NCBI RefSeq assembly: GCF_001552135.1
Contig: NZ_BCQP01000009.1
Coordinates: forward strand, 22,954 to 86,953
Source: Actinomadura chibensis NBRC 106107
GTDB lineage: Bacteria > Actinomycetota > Actinomycetes > Streptosporangiales > Streptosporangiaceae
Direction: 5' to 3'
DNA length: 64,000 bases
In this document: one piece after another, positions 16,677 to 25,283 of the stretch
Position numbering within the stretch: position 1 is the stretch's first letter
How the letters are laid out: each line of letters starts with the position of its first letter
The notes under the pieces: generated by a model
The model's input: only the letters and a program-made list of their open reading frames with translations
Database searches by the model: none
Told to the model about the DNA's origin: nothing
Program-made: the position numbers and the translations under genes

Positions 16677-17362
16677 CCGGGGTGGTGGAGCTGCGGGAGG
16701 TCACCAAGACCTATCCGGGCGGCGTCACCGCGCTGGACGGGGTGTCGCTGACCGTCCGGCCGCGGGAGCTGGTCGCGATCGTCGGCCCCTCCGGGTCGGG
16801 GAAGTCGACGATGCTGCACCTGCTCGGCACCCTGGACCGGCCGAGCGCGGGCGCCGTGCTCGTGGAGGGCGTCGAGGTGTCCCGGCTGCCGGACCGGCGG
16901 CTGTCGGCGCTGCGCGCCCGCCGCATCGGGTTCGTGTTCCAGCAGTTCCACCTCGCCGCCGGGGTGGCCGCGCTGGACAACGTCGCGGACGGCCTGCTGT
17001 ACGCGGGCGTCCCGCAGGCCGAGCGCCGCCGCCGCGCCCGCGCCGCGCTGGAGCGGGTCGGGCTCGGCCACCGGCTCGGGCACCGCCCGCACCAGCTGTC
17101 CGGCGGGGAGCGGCAGCGGGTCGCGATCGCCCGCGCGGTGGTGGGGGAGCCCGCGCTGCTGCTCGCGGACGAGCCGACCGGGGCGCTGGACTCGGCGTCC
17201 GGCGCGGGCGTCCTCGACCTGCTGCGCGAGCTGTCGGGCGCCGGGACGACCGTCGTCCTCATCACCCACGACCGCGACATCGCCGCCATGCTGCCCCGCC
17301 AGGTCCGCATGCGCGACGGCCGCATCGTCCACGACGACGCTCTGACGGAGGCGACCCTATGA
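16673..17362 (+). CDS. ABC transporter ATP-binding protein, MacB/LolD type
   Basis: 229 aa nucleotide-binding subunit. Walker [11 protein letters not shown]-loop FVFQQFHL, signature LSGGERQRV, Walker [13 protein letters not shown] and the H-loop ITHD are all intact. DEPTGALD plus a single-domain ATPase next to an FtsX/MacB permease indicates a mechanotransmission-type ABC complex, which drives export of drugs, peptides or lipoproteins rather than conventional transport. GTG 16673 overlaps the adaptor stop, and the last 4 bases overlap the permease start. Confidence 0.93.
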   Translation: MTGVVELREVTKTYPGGVTALDGVSLTVRPRELVAIVGPSGSGKSTMLHLLGTLDRPSAGAVLVEGVEVSRLPDRRLSALRARRIGFVFQQFHLAAGVAALDNVADGLLYAGVPQAERRRRARAALERVGLGHRLGHRPHQLSGGERQRVAIARAVVGEPALLLADEPTGALDSASGAGVLDLLRELSGAGTTVVLITHDRDIAAMLPRQVRMRDGRIVHDDALTEATL

Positions 17363-18552
17363 GCATGGAGACACCGGCCCGGCTCGGGCCGGGGGACGTG
17401 CTGCGGGTCGGGGCAGCGGGGCTGCGGTCGCGGCCGCTGCGGGTGTTCCTGTCCGCGCTGGGCATCGCGATCGGCATCGCCGCGATGATCGGCGTGGTGG
17501 GGATCTCGACGTCCAGCCGGGCGCAGCTCCAGGCGACCCTGGACCGGCTCGGCACGAACCTGCTCACGGTCGGCCCGGGCAAGGACCTGTTCGGGGACGC
17601 CTCCAAGCTGCCCGAGGAGTCGGTCGGCATGGTGCGGCGGATGCCGGACGTCGAGTCCGTCTCCGCGACGGCGGCGCTGCGGGACGCCCGCGTCTACCGC
17701 AACGACCGCATCCCCGAGGGGGAGAGCGGCGGGATCGCCGTCCTCGCCGCACGGCTCGACCTGCCGCGCACCGTCGGCCTTGCCATGGCGTCCGGGAGCT
17801 GGCTGAACGCGGGCACCGCCCGGTACCCGGCGGTGGTGCTCGGGGCGGAGAGCGCGGACCGGCTCGGCGTCGGCGCGCCCGGCGTCCAGATCTGGCTCGG
17901 CTCGCAGTGGTTCAAGGTCGTCGGGATCCTGGAGCCGAACCGGCTCGCGCCCGAGCTCGACGCCGCCGCCCTCGTCGGCTGGGAGGCCGCCACCGCCCGC
18001 CTCGGGTTCGACGGGCACCCCACCACCGTCTACACGCGCGCCCACAAGGACGCCGTGCCGAAGGTGCGGGACCTGCTCGCCGCCACCGCCAACCCGCAGG
18101 CGCCGAACGAGGTCGAGGTGAGCCGCCCCTCGGACGCCCTCGCCGCCGAGAACGCCACCGACCGCGCGTTCACCGGCCTCCTGCTCGGCCTCGGCGGGGT
18201 CGCGCTGCTGGTCGGCGGCGTCGGCGTCGCGAACACGATGGTGATCTCGGTGCTGGAGCGGCGCGCGGAGATCGGGCTGCGCCGCTCGCTCGGCGCGACC
18301 CGGGGGCAGATCAGGCTCCAGTTCCTCACCGAGTCGCAGCTCCTCGCCGCGCTCGGCGGGGCGGGCGGCGTCGCGCTCGGCATCGTCGTCACCGCCGTGT
18401 TCGCGGTGACGCAGGGCTGGCCGACGGTCGTCCCGGTCTGGGCCATGGCGGGCGGCATCCTCGCGACGCTGCTCATCGGCGGCGTCGCGGGCCTCTACCC
18501 GGCCCTGCGCGCCGCCCGCCTGCCCCCGACCGAGGCGCTGGCCGCGCCCTAG
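17359..18552 (+). CDS. MacB/FtsX-like ABC transporter permease
   Basis: 397 aa. The N-terminal helix (about 30-52, [22 protein letters not shown]) is followed by a large extracytoplasmic MacB core domain (about 55-265). Three more helices lie in the C-terminal FtsX domain: [49 protein letters not shown], and [22 protein letters not shown]. The [18 protein letters not shown] loop is the family's coupling element to the ATPase. Last gene of the operon, coupled to the ATPase by ATGA. Probable role: efflux or envelope maintenance with the adaptor and lipoprotein, under the divergent two-component system. Confidence 0.92.
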   Translation: MSMETPARLGPGDVLRVGAAGLRSRPLRVFLSALGIAIGIAAMIGVVGISTSSRAQLQATLDRLGTNLLTVGPGKDLFGDASKLPEESVGMVRRMPDVESVSATAALRDARVYRNDRIPEGESGGIAVLAARLDLPRTVGLAMASGSWLNAGTARYPAVVLGAESADRLGVGAPGVQIWLGSQWFKVVGILEPNRLAPELDAAALVGWEAATARLGFDGHPTTVYTRAHKDAVPKVRDLLAATANPQAPNEVEVSRPSDALAAENATDRAFTGLLLGLGGVALLVGGVGVANTMVISVLERRAEIGLRRSLGATRGQIRLQFLTESQLLAALGGAGGVALGIVVTAVFAVTQGWPTVVPVWAMAGGILATLLIGGVAGLYPALRAARLPPTEALAAP

Positions 18553-18577
18553 CCCCGGCCGCCGGAGCCGCCCGCCC

Positions 18578-19492
18578 TCACGGCCGGTCGGGGGCGGGCG
18601 TCGGCGAGGGCTCCGCTCCCGTCCTCCGGTCGCTCTCGCGCCCGCCGGACGGCGTCGCCGACGGCGTCCCCGGCGGCGGGGGAGCGGCGGTGGGCGCCGC
18701 GCTCGCCGCGGGGCTCCCGGACTCCGCGGCGGGCGGCGCGGAACGGCCCACGCGCGCGTCGCCCATCAGGCACGCTGGGTCGGCGCCGCCCGTCCGGGCG
18801 CCGGCGGCGGCCACGGTGATCCCGACGGTCCTCGCCTCGTCGAGCCGGAGCCGGATGGACGCCGCCTGCCCGCGCCGCACCGTCCGGACCAGCTCCGGCG
18901 CGCCCTCGTCGGTGCGCAGCGTCCAGACGCAGCGGGCCACGCCGCTCGCGCCGACCGTGGCGTCGAGCCACCCGGACCGGGTGTCGATCCGGTACCGGAA
19001 GTGAAGGGCGGCGCCCCGCCCGACGGGGACCCGCCAGCCGTCCCGGAACCGGCGCCCGCCGATCTCGACGGGCCCGAGCGCGGGCCGGACGCCGGGATCG
19101 CCGAGCAGCTCAAGCCGTCCGAGCGGGGTGGCGGCCGGCGCCGGTCCGCCGCGCGGCCGCCCGGCGGCCATGGGGCGGCGGGGCGGGTGCGCCGAGGGCG
19201 CCGGGGCGGCGCGGGGCACGGCGGCGGCCCGCTCCGGGGACGGCGGCGCGGGCGCGCCGCCGTCCCCCCGGGCGTTGATCGCGAGGGTCAGCGTCGCGGC
19301 GGTGACGACCAGCACGACGGGCACCAGCGACCAGCGGCGCAGCGTCCCGGCCCGCGGCGCGGGGGACCGCCGGGCGCGGCGGCCGATGTCGGCGAGCGCC
19401 CGGTCGAGGTCGGCCGGCGGCGGTTCGGGGCGGTGCGCGGCGCGCATGATCCGGGTCAGGGCGTCGGCCTCGCGGCGGCGGGACGCGGTCAC
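18578..19492 (-). CDS. Single-pass membrane protein paired with a sigma factor; possible NPCBM-like outer domain
   Basis: 304 aa. The first 65 residues are cytoplasmic (TRIMRAAHRPEPPPADLDRALADIGRRA). A single helix follows (WSLVPVVLVVTAATLTLAI), then a long Pro/Ala-rich stalk. A folded extracytoplasmic domain of about 120 residues (ELLGDPGVRP...GGRRFRDGW...RYRID) resembles NPCBM carbohydrate-binding modules, ending in a Pro/Ser-rich tail. The GTG start overlaps the sigma factor stop (GTGA), so the two are coupled. Position and topology suggest an anti-sigma or sensor role, although no standard zinc anti-sigma motif (HxxxCxxC) is seen. The domain call is by eye only. Confidence 0.65.
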   Translation of the reverse strand: MTASRRREADALTRIMRAAHRPEPPPADLDRALADIGRRARRSPAPRAGTLRRWSLVPVVLVVTAATLTLAINARGDGGAPAPPSPERAAAVPRAAPAPSAHPPRRPMAAGRPRGGPAPAATPLGRLELLGDPGVRPALGPVEIGGRRFRDGWRVPVGRGAALHFRYRIDTRSGWLDATVGASGVARCVWTLRTDEGAPELVRTVRRGQAASIRLRLDEARTVGITVAAAGARTGGADPACLMGDARVGRSAPPAAESGSPAASAAPTAAPPPPGTPSATPSGGRESDRRTGAEPSPTPAPDRP

Positions 19493-20322
19493 TGGCCGGC
19501 CTCCTCGTCGTGGACGGACCTGCGGCGCGGCCGCGGGCGGCGGTCGCGCGCCTCGGTGCGCAGCGCGTCCCGCAGTTCCGGATCGGTCTCGGCGGCGGCG
19601 TCGAGCCGGGACAGCAGCTCCCGCACCGCCTGCTCGACCGCGCGGCGCACGCGCCACCGCGAGGCCCCGGTGGCGGCGGCGATGTCGCGGCGGGTGAGCC
19701 GCCTGGTGAAGTAGAGCTCGATGACGCGCCGGTCGACCCCGGCCGTCTCCAGGAGCAGGTCCCCCCAGATCCGCGCGAGGACGGGGTGCAGGCCGCCCCG
19801 CACCGGGTCGGGCCCGTCGAGGACCGCGCGGACGCGCGCCCAGTCCGTGTGCGCGCGCATCGCCCGCTCCTCCTTCCGTAACTGCTCGACGACCTGGTTC
19901 CTGATCGCCCGGGTGAGAATCGCGCGCAGCTCGGACTCCGGCTTTCGCGAATACCGGCCCCATTCCCGCTGCAGTTTCGCGTAGACGTCGTGGACCGCGT
20001 CCTCGCCGTCGAACATCCGGCCGATCGCGAGGTCGTAGGCGATCCGCCGCGCGTACCCGTAGGTGCGCGCGACGAACTCCTCGAAATCCGGTCGGCCGTC
20101 CCCGCCTTGGTCCCCGTCCTCGTCCTCGCCCCGGCCGTCGCCGCCGAGGCCCGGACGGGGCGTGCCGCCCGCCGTGTACTGCATGGTGAAGCCGGACGAG
20201 AGGCTGATCCGCACGGTGCTGCCGGGAGGCGTCCGGAGACTCATCCTGACGACGGCCAGGTCGTGCAACGCCAGGATCAGGGCGAGCAGACCGGCCGCGT
20301 CGAACGCCGGGTTAAGGGACAT
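19489..20322 (-). CDS. ECF-like RNA polymerase sigma factor with N-terminal extension
   Basis: 277 aa. Region 2 lies at about 80-135 (FEEFVARTYGYARRIAYDL, then FDGEDAVHDVYAKLQREW, the DAV-HD motif of the core-binding helix). Region 4 lies at about 190-245 (VDRRVIELYFTRRLTRRDIAAATGASRWRVRRAVEQAVREL). An unusual 75-residue N-terminal extension precedes them: a hydrophobic/helical LLALILALHDLAVV, a beta-like VRMSLRTPPGSTVRISL, then a Gly/Asp-rich acidic linker. ATG 20322 follows GGAAGCGAG. It is coupled to the membrane protein downstream. It could control that operon's own promoter; no target sequence was identified. Confidence 0.8.
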   Translation of the reverse strand: MSLNPAFDAAGLLALILALHDLAVVRMSLRTPPGSTVRISLSSGFTMQYTAGGTPRPGLGGDGRGEDEDGDQGGDGRPDFEEFVARTYGYARRIAYDLAIGRMFDGEDAVHDVYAKLQREWGRYSRKPESELRAILTRAIRNQVVEQLRKEERAMRAHTDWARVRAVLDGPDPVRGGLHPVLARIWGDLLLETAGVDRRVIELYFTRRLTRRDIAAATGASRWRVRRAVEQAVRELLSRLDAAAETDPELRDALRTEARDRRPRPRRRSVHDEEAGQ

Positions 20323-20567
20323 CGAACTCGCTTCCGTGGTGCCGAACGGTGCGGGGGCGGACGTCTTTCGAGGGGCACCCTGACAACGCGCGGAACCGCT
20401 CAGCGGGCAGTCGGCGAACGGCCTCCGCGACCCCCGCCGATGATCGGCATAAGGGATCAAGAGGGCCATGCCGGAAAAATGCCGTCGCCGCAAAACGGAA
20501 TTCGCCGAGCGTAAAGGCCGTAACGAATGTGACGAGGATCACGACATGCTCGGGCCCGCCGACCATG

Positions 20568-20581
20568 CGAACATATGTTCG
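20568..20581 (+). promoter_or_regulatory. LexA (SOS) box overlapping the DNA polymerase IV start
   Basis: CGAACATATGTTCG is a perfect 14-bp palindrome matching the Gram-positive LexA consensus CGAACRNRYGTTCG at every position. It contains the ATG at 20575 and the first base of the GTG at 20581. A repressor here would block initiation directly, and a transcript starting inside the box would be leaderless. Confidence 0.85.
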
Positions 20582-21750
20582 TGTCCGCCTCCATCCTGCA
20601 CGCCGACCTGGACGCCTTCTACGCGTCCGTCGAGCAGCGCGACGACCCCGCGCTGCGGGGTCGGCCCGTGATCGTGGGCGGCGGCGTGGTGCTCGCCGCG
20701 AGCTACGAGGCCAAGGCGCACGGGGTGCGGACGGCGATGAGCGGCGGGCAGGCGCGTCGGCTGTGCCCGCGCGCGGTCGTCGTCCAGCCGCGGATGAGCG
20801 CCTACGCGGCGGCGAGCAAGGCGGTGTTCGCCGTCTTCCGCGCGACGACGCCGCTGGTGGAGGGGCTCTCGATCGACGAGGCGTTCCTCGACGTGGACGG
20901 CCTGCGCCGGCCGCCCGCCGCGATCGCCGCGCGGCTGCGCCGGGACGTCGCCGAGGAGGTCGGGCTGCCGATCACGGTCGGCGTCGCGCGCACCAAGTTC
21001 CTCGCCAAGGTCGCGAGCGGCGTCGCGAAGCCCGACGGCCTCCTCGTCGTGCCGCCGGACGGCGAACTCGACTTCCTGCGTCCGCTGCCGGTCCGGCGGC
21101 TGCGGGGCGTCGGCAAGGCGACCGCCGCGAAGCTCGCCCGCTACGGCGTCACGACCGTCGGCGACGTCGCCGACATGCCGGAGGCCGCGCTCGTGTCGCT
21201 GCTCGGTCCCGGCGCCGGACGCCACCTGCACGCGCTGGCCCGCAACCGCGACCCGCGCCCGGTGCGCACCGGCGTCCGGCGCCGCTCGATGGGGGCGCAG
21301 CGGGCGCTCGGACGCCGCCGCCGGTCGCCCGAGGAGCTGGACGCCATGCTCGTCGGCCTCGCCGACCGGCTCGGCGGACGGCTGCGCCGGGCCCGCCGCG
21401 TCTGCCGGACGGTCACCCTCCGCCTCCGCTTCGACGACTTCGCCCGCGCCACCCGCTCGCACACCCTCGCCCAGGCCACCGCGGACACCCCGCGCGTCCT
21501 GCACACGGCCCGCGGCCTGCTCGCCGCCGCCGCGCCGTTGATCGAGGACCGCGGCCTCACCCTGATCGGGCTCTCGCTCGGCAACCTGCAGGACGCGCGG
21601 GCCGTCCAGCTCGCGCTCCCGTTCGACCGGGCCATGGCCGTGGACGACGCGGTCGACGGCGTCCGCGGCCGGTTCGGCCAGGCCGCGATCACCCGCGCCG
21701 TCCTGCTCGGCCGGGACCCGGGCGTGCAGGTCCCGCTGCTGCCCGACTGA
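20575..21750 (+). CDS. dinB: DNA polymerase IV (Y-family translesion polymerase)
   Basis: 391 aa. The polymerase core shows LHADLDAFYASVEQRDDP (first catalytic Asp and steric-gate Tyr region), SYEAKAHGVRTAMS, the SIDEAFLDV motif with the Asp-Glu catalytic pair, and GVARTKFLAKVASGVAKPDG. A helix-hairpin-helix thumb follows (RRLRGVGKATAAKLARYGV). The little finger spans the last 130 residues with RSMGAQRALG. No clear beta-clamp motif was identified at the C terminus. It should replicate past damaged bases with low fidelity. The ATG lies within a LexA box and there is no Shine-Dalgarno sequence, so a leaderless mRNA, perhaps starting at GTG 20581, is likely. Confidence 0.9.
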   Translation: MFVSASILHADLDAFYASVEQRDDPALRGRPVIVGGGVVLAASYEAKAHGVRTAMSGGQARRLCPRAVVVQPRMSAYAAASKAVFAVFRATTPLVEGLSIDEAFLDVDGLRRPPAAIAARLRRDVAEEVGLPITVGVARTKFLAKVASGVAKPDGLLVVPPDGELDFLRPLPVRRLRGVGKATAAKLARYGVTTVGDVADMPEAALVSLLGPGAGRHLHALARNRDPRPVRTGVRRRSMGAQRALGRRRRSPEELDAMLVGLADRLGGRLRRARRVCRTVTLRLRFDDFARATRSHTLAQATADTPRVLHTARGLLAAAAPLIEDRGLTLIGLSLGNLQDARAVQLALPFDRAMAVDDAVDGVRGRFGQAAITRAVLLGRDPGVQVPLLPD

Positions 21751-21756
21751 CCCGCG

Positions 21757-22773
21757 CTACTCGGAGGGGTCGATGATGCCGAGCCCGTCGGCGCCGACGC
21801 GGACGGCGGACTCGTCCAGCGCCGCGTCGGAGACCGGCTGGACGTTCCCGTCCAGGTCGAGGGCGGGGCTCGCCTCCTTGTACCAGGACTCGATCACCGC
21901 GTTGCCCCAGAAGTCGCGGCGGCGGTCGTCGTGCACGTTCCACCGGAACGTCTCGTGGTCGGGGTCGCCGGTGTAGTAGTCGGAGGTGTAGATCTCCACC
22001 CGGTGCCCGTCGGGGTCGCGTAGGTAGACGTAGAAGGCGTTGGACACGCCGTGCCGCCCCGGCCCGCGCTCGATGTGGTGCTCCTTGCGCAGCGAGCCGA
22101 GGATGTCGGCCATGTGCAGCACCTGGTGCGACTCGTGCGTCGCCATCCCGATGTGGTGCAGGCGGGGGCCCGCGCCGCCGGTGAACGCGACGTCGTGGAC
22201 GGTCTGCTTCCGGTACATCCACGCCGCGTAAAGCTCGTGCTCGTCGCCCTCGATGGTCTCCGAGCAGCCGAACCCGAGCGACCTGTAGTGCTCGTAGGCG
22301 GCGGGGATGTCGGGGGTGCAGACGTTGAAGTGGTCGAGCCGCGCGATCTGGGCGCCCCGGTGCAGGTCGTAGCGCTGGATGAGGCGCTCGCCGCGGGCGA
22401 TGTCGTGGAAGAACTCGACCGTGAACCCCAGCGGGTCGACCACCCGGACGGCGTCGCCGACCCCGAAGGTGCCCTCCCCGGCGGCGAGGCGCCGGACGGG
22501 GCGGCCGAGGTCCTTGAAGAACCGCTCCGCCTTGTCGACGTCGTCGGGGGTGCGCACCCGGTAGGCGAGGTGGTCCAGGGCCGCGACGGGCCCGGCGCGC
22601 AGCACGACCGAATGGTGGGTCAGCTCGTCGGTGCCGCGCAGGTGGAGGGCGCCGGCGTCCTCGTGCTGGACGTGCATCCCCAGCATGTCGACCCAGAACC
22701 AGCGGGCCGCCGCGAGGTCGGTGACGGCGAGCTGGACGTAGGCGGAGCGGACGACGTCGGGGGCTGTGCTCAT
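21757..22773 (-). CDS. hpaD: 3,4-dihydroxyphenylacetate 2,3-dioxygenase (VOC-type extradiol)
   Basis: 338 aa, two vicinal-oxygen-chelate modules. Cleaves the ring of homoprotocatechuate to 5-carboxymethyl-2-hydroxymuconate semialdehyde using Fe(II) or Mn(II). The metal ligands can be read in the second module: His in ARLDHFNV, His in LHHIGMATHE and Glu in HRVEIYTSD. A catalytic His fits AFTGGAGPRLHH. Length and the C-terminal FWGNAVIESWYKEASP tail fit the Arthrobacter/Brevibacterium HPCD type rather than the unrelated enterobacterial HpaD. ATG 22773 overlaps the stop of the dehydrogenase gene (ATGA). Last gene of the meta-cleavage operon. Confidence 0.9.
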   Translation of the reverse strand: MSTAPDVVRSAYVQLAVTDLAAARWFWVDMLGMHVQHEDAGALHLRGTDELTHHSVVLRAGPVAALDHLAYRVRTPDDVDKAERFFKDLGRPVRRLAAGEGTFGVGDAVRVVDPLGFTVEFFHDIARGERLIQRYDLHRGAQIARLDHFNVCTPDIPAAYEHYRSLGFGCSETIEGDEHELYAAWMYRKQTVHDVAFTGGAGPRLHHIGMATHESHQVLHMADILGSLRKEHHIERGPGRHGVSNAFYVYLRDPDGHRVEIYTSDYYTGDPDHETFRWNVHDDRRRDFWGNAVIESWYKEASPALDLDGNVQPVSDAALDESAVRVGADGLGIIDPSE

Positions 22774-24278
22774 GGCTGCTCCTGGGCGCCGAAGCGGGGC
22801 GTGTGCACCTCGCCCAGCATGACGTGGACGATCTTGGACTCGGAGAAGAAGTCGATGCTGTGCGCGCCGCCCTCCCGGCCGAGCCCCGAGTCCTTCACGC
22901 CGCCGAACGGAGTGCGCAGGTCGCGAACGTTGTGGGAGTTGATCCAGACCATACCCGAGGCGACCCCGTGGGCGATCCGGTGGCCGCGCCGCAGGTCGTT
23001 CGTCCAGACGTAGGCGGCGAGGCCGTAGCGGGTGGCGTTGGCCAGGTCGATCGCCTCGCCCTCGTCGTCGAACGGGGCGACCGCGACGACCGGGCCGAAG
23101 ATCTCCTCCTGGAAGATCCGGGCGTCCCGGGGGACGTCGGTGAACACGGCGGGCTGCAGGTAGTTGCCCTCCGGCAGGTGCGCGGGGCGCACGCCGCCCG
23201 CGACGAGCTTCGCCTCCCGCTGCCCGATCTCCACGTACTCAAGGACGCGCGCGTAGTGCTCCGGGTGCACGAGCGCGCCGACCTCGGTCGCCGGGTCGGA
23301 CGGCGGCCCGACCCTGACCTTCTCGGCGCGGGCCGCGAGCCGCCGGGTGAACTCCTCGTAGATCGGGCGCTCCACCAGCACGCGGGAGCCCGCGGTGCAC
23401 CGTTCCCCGTTCAGCGAGAACACGCCGAACAGGACGGAGTCGAGGGCCGCGTCGAGGTCGGCGTCGGCGAACACCACGACGGGGGACTTGCCGCCGAGCT
23501 CCATCGACAGCGCCTTCAGGCCGTCCGCGGAGCAGCGCATGATGTGCCGGCCGGTCTCGGTGGAGCCGGTGAACGACAGCAGCGGGACGTCCGGGTGGTC
23601 GACCAGCGCCTGGCCCGCGACCTCGCCGATGCCGTGGACGATGTTGACCACCCCGGCGGGCACGCCCGCCTCGGCGAAGATCTCCGGCCACAGGCCCGCC
23701 GACAGCGGCGTCCACTCGGCGGGCTTCAGCACGAGCGTGCAGCCGGACGCGATCGCCGGGGCGAGCTTCCAGCTCTCCAGCATGAACGGGGTGTTCCACG
23801 GGGTGATCAGCCCGGCGACGCCCGCGGGCGTCCGCACCACGTAGTTGAGCTGCTGGGAGCCGACCCGGTAGGACTCCTCGCCCAGCGCGACGATCACGTC
23901 GGCGAAGTAGCGGAAGTTCTCGGCGGCGCGGCGGGCCTGGCCGCGCGCCTGCGTGATCGGCAGCCCGGAGTCGAACGACTCGAACTCGGCCAGCCGGTCC
24001 TCGCGGGCCTCGACGGCGTCCGCGACGCGGGTGAGGATCGTGGCACGCTCCCGGTTGCCGAGCGCGGCCCAGCCGGGGAACGCCGCGCGCGCGGCGGCCA
24101 CGGCCCGGTCGACGTCGGCGGGCCCGCCCGCGGCGGCGGTGGCGTACGGGGTGTTGGAGACGGGGTCGGCGACGTCGAAGACCGCGCCGTCGGCGCTGTC
24201 GGCGAACTCGCCGCCGATCCAGTGCCGGATGCGGTCCGGCAACCCGTCGGGCCGGGTGGGGGAGGAGGGGAGGGACAT
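22770..24278 (-). CDS. hpaE: 5-carboxymethyl-2-hydroxymuconate semialdehyde dehydrogenase
   Basis: 502 aa aldehyde dehydrogenase that oxidises the ring-cleavage semialdehyde with NAD+. Cofactor-site TPWNTPFMLESWKLAPAIASG, the Glu in SMELGGKSPVVVF and the nucleophile in NGERCTAGSRV are intact; FGGVKDSGLGREGG closes the domain. Direct coupling to the extradiol dioxygenase makes this the HpaE/HpcC homologue rather than a general ALDH. ATG 24278 follows GGAAGAG. It lies 41 bp downstream of the DapA-like gene, in the same operon. Confidence 0.9.
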   Translation of the reverse strand: MSLPSSPTRPDGLPDRIRHWIGGEFADSADGAVFDVADPVSNTPYATAAAGGPADVDRAVAAARAAFPGWAALGNRERATILTRVADAVEAREDRLAEFESFDSGLPITQARGQARRAAENFRYFADVIVALGEESYRVGSQQLNYVVRTPAGVAGLITPWNTPFMLESWKLAPAIASGCTLVLKPAEWTPLSAGLWPEIFAEAGVPAGVVNIVHGIGEVAGQALVDHPDVPLLSFTGSTETGRHIMRCSADGLKALSMELGGKSPVVVFADADLDAALDSVLFGVFSLNGERCTAGSRVLVERPIYEEFTRRLAARAEKVRVGPPSDPATEVGALVHPEHYARVLEYVEIGQREAKLVAGGVRPAHLPEGNYLQPAVFTDVPRDARIFQEEIFGPVVAVAPFDDEGEAIDLANATRYGLAAYVWTNDLRRGHRIAHGVASGMVWINSHNVRDLRTPFGGVKDSGLGREGGAHSIDFFSESKIVHVMLGEVHTPRFGAQEQP

Positions 24279-24319
24279 CGTGCTCTCTTCCGGTCGTTGT
24301 GGGAGGGCGCCTGCGCGGG

Positions 24320-25240
24320 TCACAGCCCGGCGGTCAGGTCGCCGCCCTGGTCGAGCAGGTCGCGGATGCGCGCGACGGCCGCGTCGGACGGCGTCGCGAG
24401 CGGCGGCCGGACGTACCCGGACGGGATCCGGCCCTGCCGCTCCAGCACCCACTTGGCGGGCGCGGGGTTGGTCTCGACGAACAGCAGGTCCACCAGCGGG
24501 TGGAGGCGGTAGTGCAGGTCGCGGGCGCCGGCCTGGTCGCCGGACGTCCACAGCTCGTACATCCGGGCGACCGCGGCGGGAGCGAGGTTGGCGACGGCGC
24601 TGACGAACCCGGCGCCGCCGAGCGCGAGCAGCGGCAGGCACAGCAGCTCGATCCCCGACCAGACGAGCAGCTCGGGACCGCAGGCGTGCAGCACGCGGGA
24701 GAAGTGCTCGAAGTCCTTGGTGGTCTCCTTGATCCCGACCACGTTGTCGAAGTCGGCGAACAGCCGCCGGACCGTCTCGGGGGCGATGTCCACGGCCGTC
24801 CTGGACGGCACGTTGTAGATCACCAGCGGCAGGTCGGGGAACTCGCGCGCGACGGCCGCGTACCAGGCGTACAGGGCGTCCTGGGTGGGCCGCGCGTAGT
24901 ACGGGGTGATGATCAGCGCGGCGTCGGCGCCCGCGTCCCGGGCGGCGGCGGTGATCTCCAGGGTCTCGTCCAGCTTGGCGGACCCGGTGCCGGGCAGGAA
25001 CGGGACCCGGTCGGCGACCTCGTCGGCGGCCGTGCGGATCGCGGCGATGCGCTCGGCCGCGGTCTGCGCGCTCGGCTCGCCGGTCGAGCCGCCGAGCGAG
25101 ATCCCGTGCGAGCCGGAGTCGAGCTGCCAGCGGATCAGCCCGCGCAGCGCGTCGTGGTCGACGGCGCCCTCGGCCGTGAACGGGGTGACGACGGGCGCGA
25201 TGGACCCGCGGATCGTGGCCGGGTCGGTGCGGAACTTCAA
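24320..25240 (-). CDS. DapA-family (class I) aldolase, probable pathway aldolase
   Basis: 306 aa TIM-barrel enzyme of the dihydrodipicolinate synthase/N-acetylneuraminate lyase family. GGSTGEPSA is the substrate-carboxylate loop, YNVPSRTAV carries the catalytic Tyr, and GIKETTKDF holds the Schiff-base Lys. In a homoprotocatechuate operon the expected reaction is retro-aldol cleavage of 2,4-dihydroxyhept-2-enedioate to pyruvate and succinic semialdehyde, done by the unrelated HpaI in enterobacteria. That substrate is inferred from context only. The start is TTG 25240, with GAGGAG 6 bases upstream, since no ATG is available. 43 bp separate it from the fusion gene upstream. Confidence 0.78.
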   Translation of the reverse strand: MKFRTDPATIRGSIAPVVTPFTAEGAVDHDALRGLIRWQLDSGSHGISLGGSTGEPSAQTAAERIAAIRTAADEVADRVPFLPGTGSAKLDETLEITAAARDAGADAALIITPYYARPTQDALYAWYAAVAREFPDLPLVIYNVPSRTAVDIAPETVRRLFADFDNVVGIKETTKDFEHFSRVLHACGPELLVWSGIELLCLPLLALGGAGFVSAVANLAPAAVARMYELWTSGDQAGARDLHYRLHPLVDLLFVETNPAPAKWVLERQGRIPSGYVRPPLATPSDAAVARIRDLLDQGGDLTAGL

Positions 25241-25283
25241 CGTCTGCTCCTCGGTGGTCGTTGTCGCGCGCGGCGGGGCGCGC

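Noticed and set aside
18553..18600. Terminator after the MacB-type permease
   Set aside because: CCCCGGCCG and CGGCCGGTCGGGG can only pair with a bulge; too imperfect to call in such GC-rich DNA.
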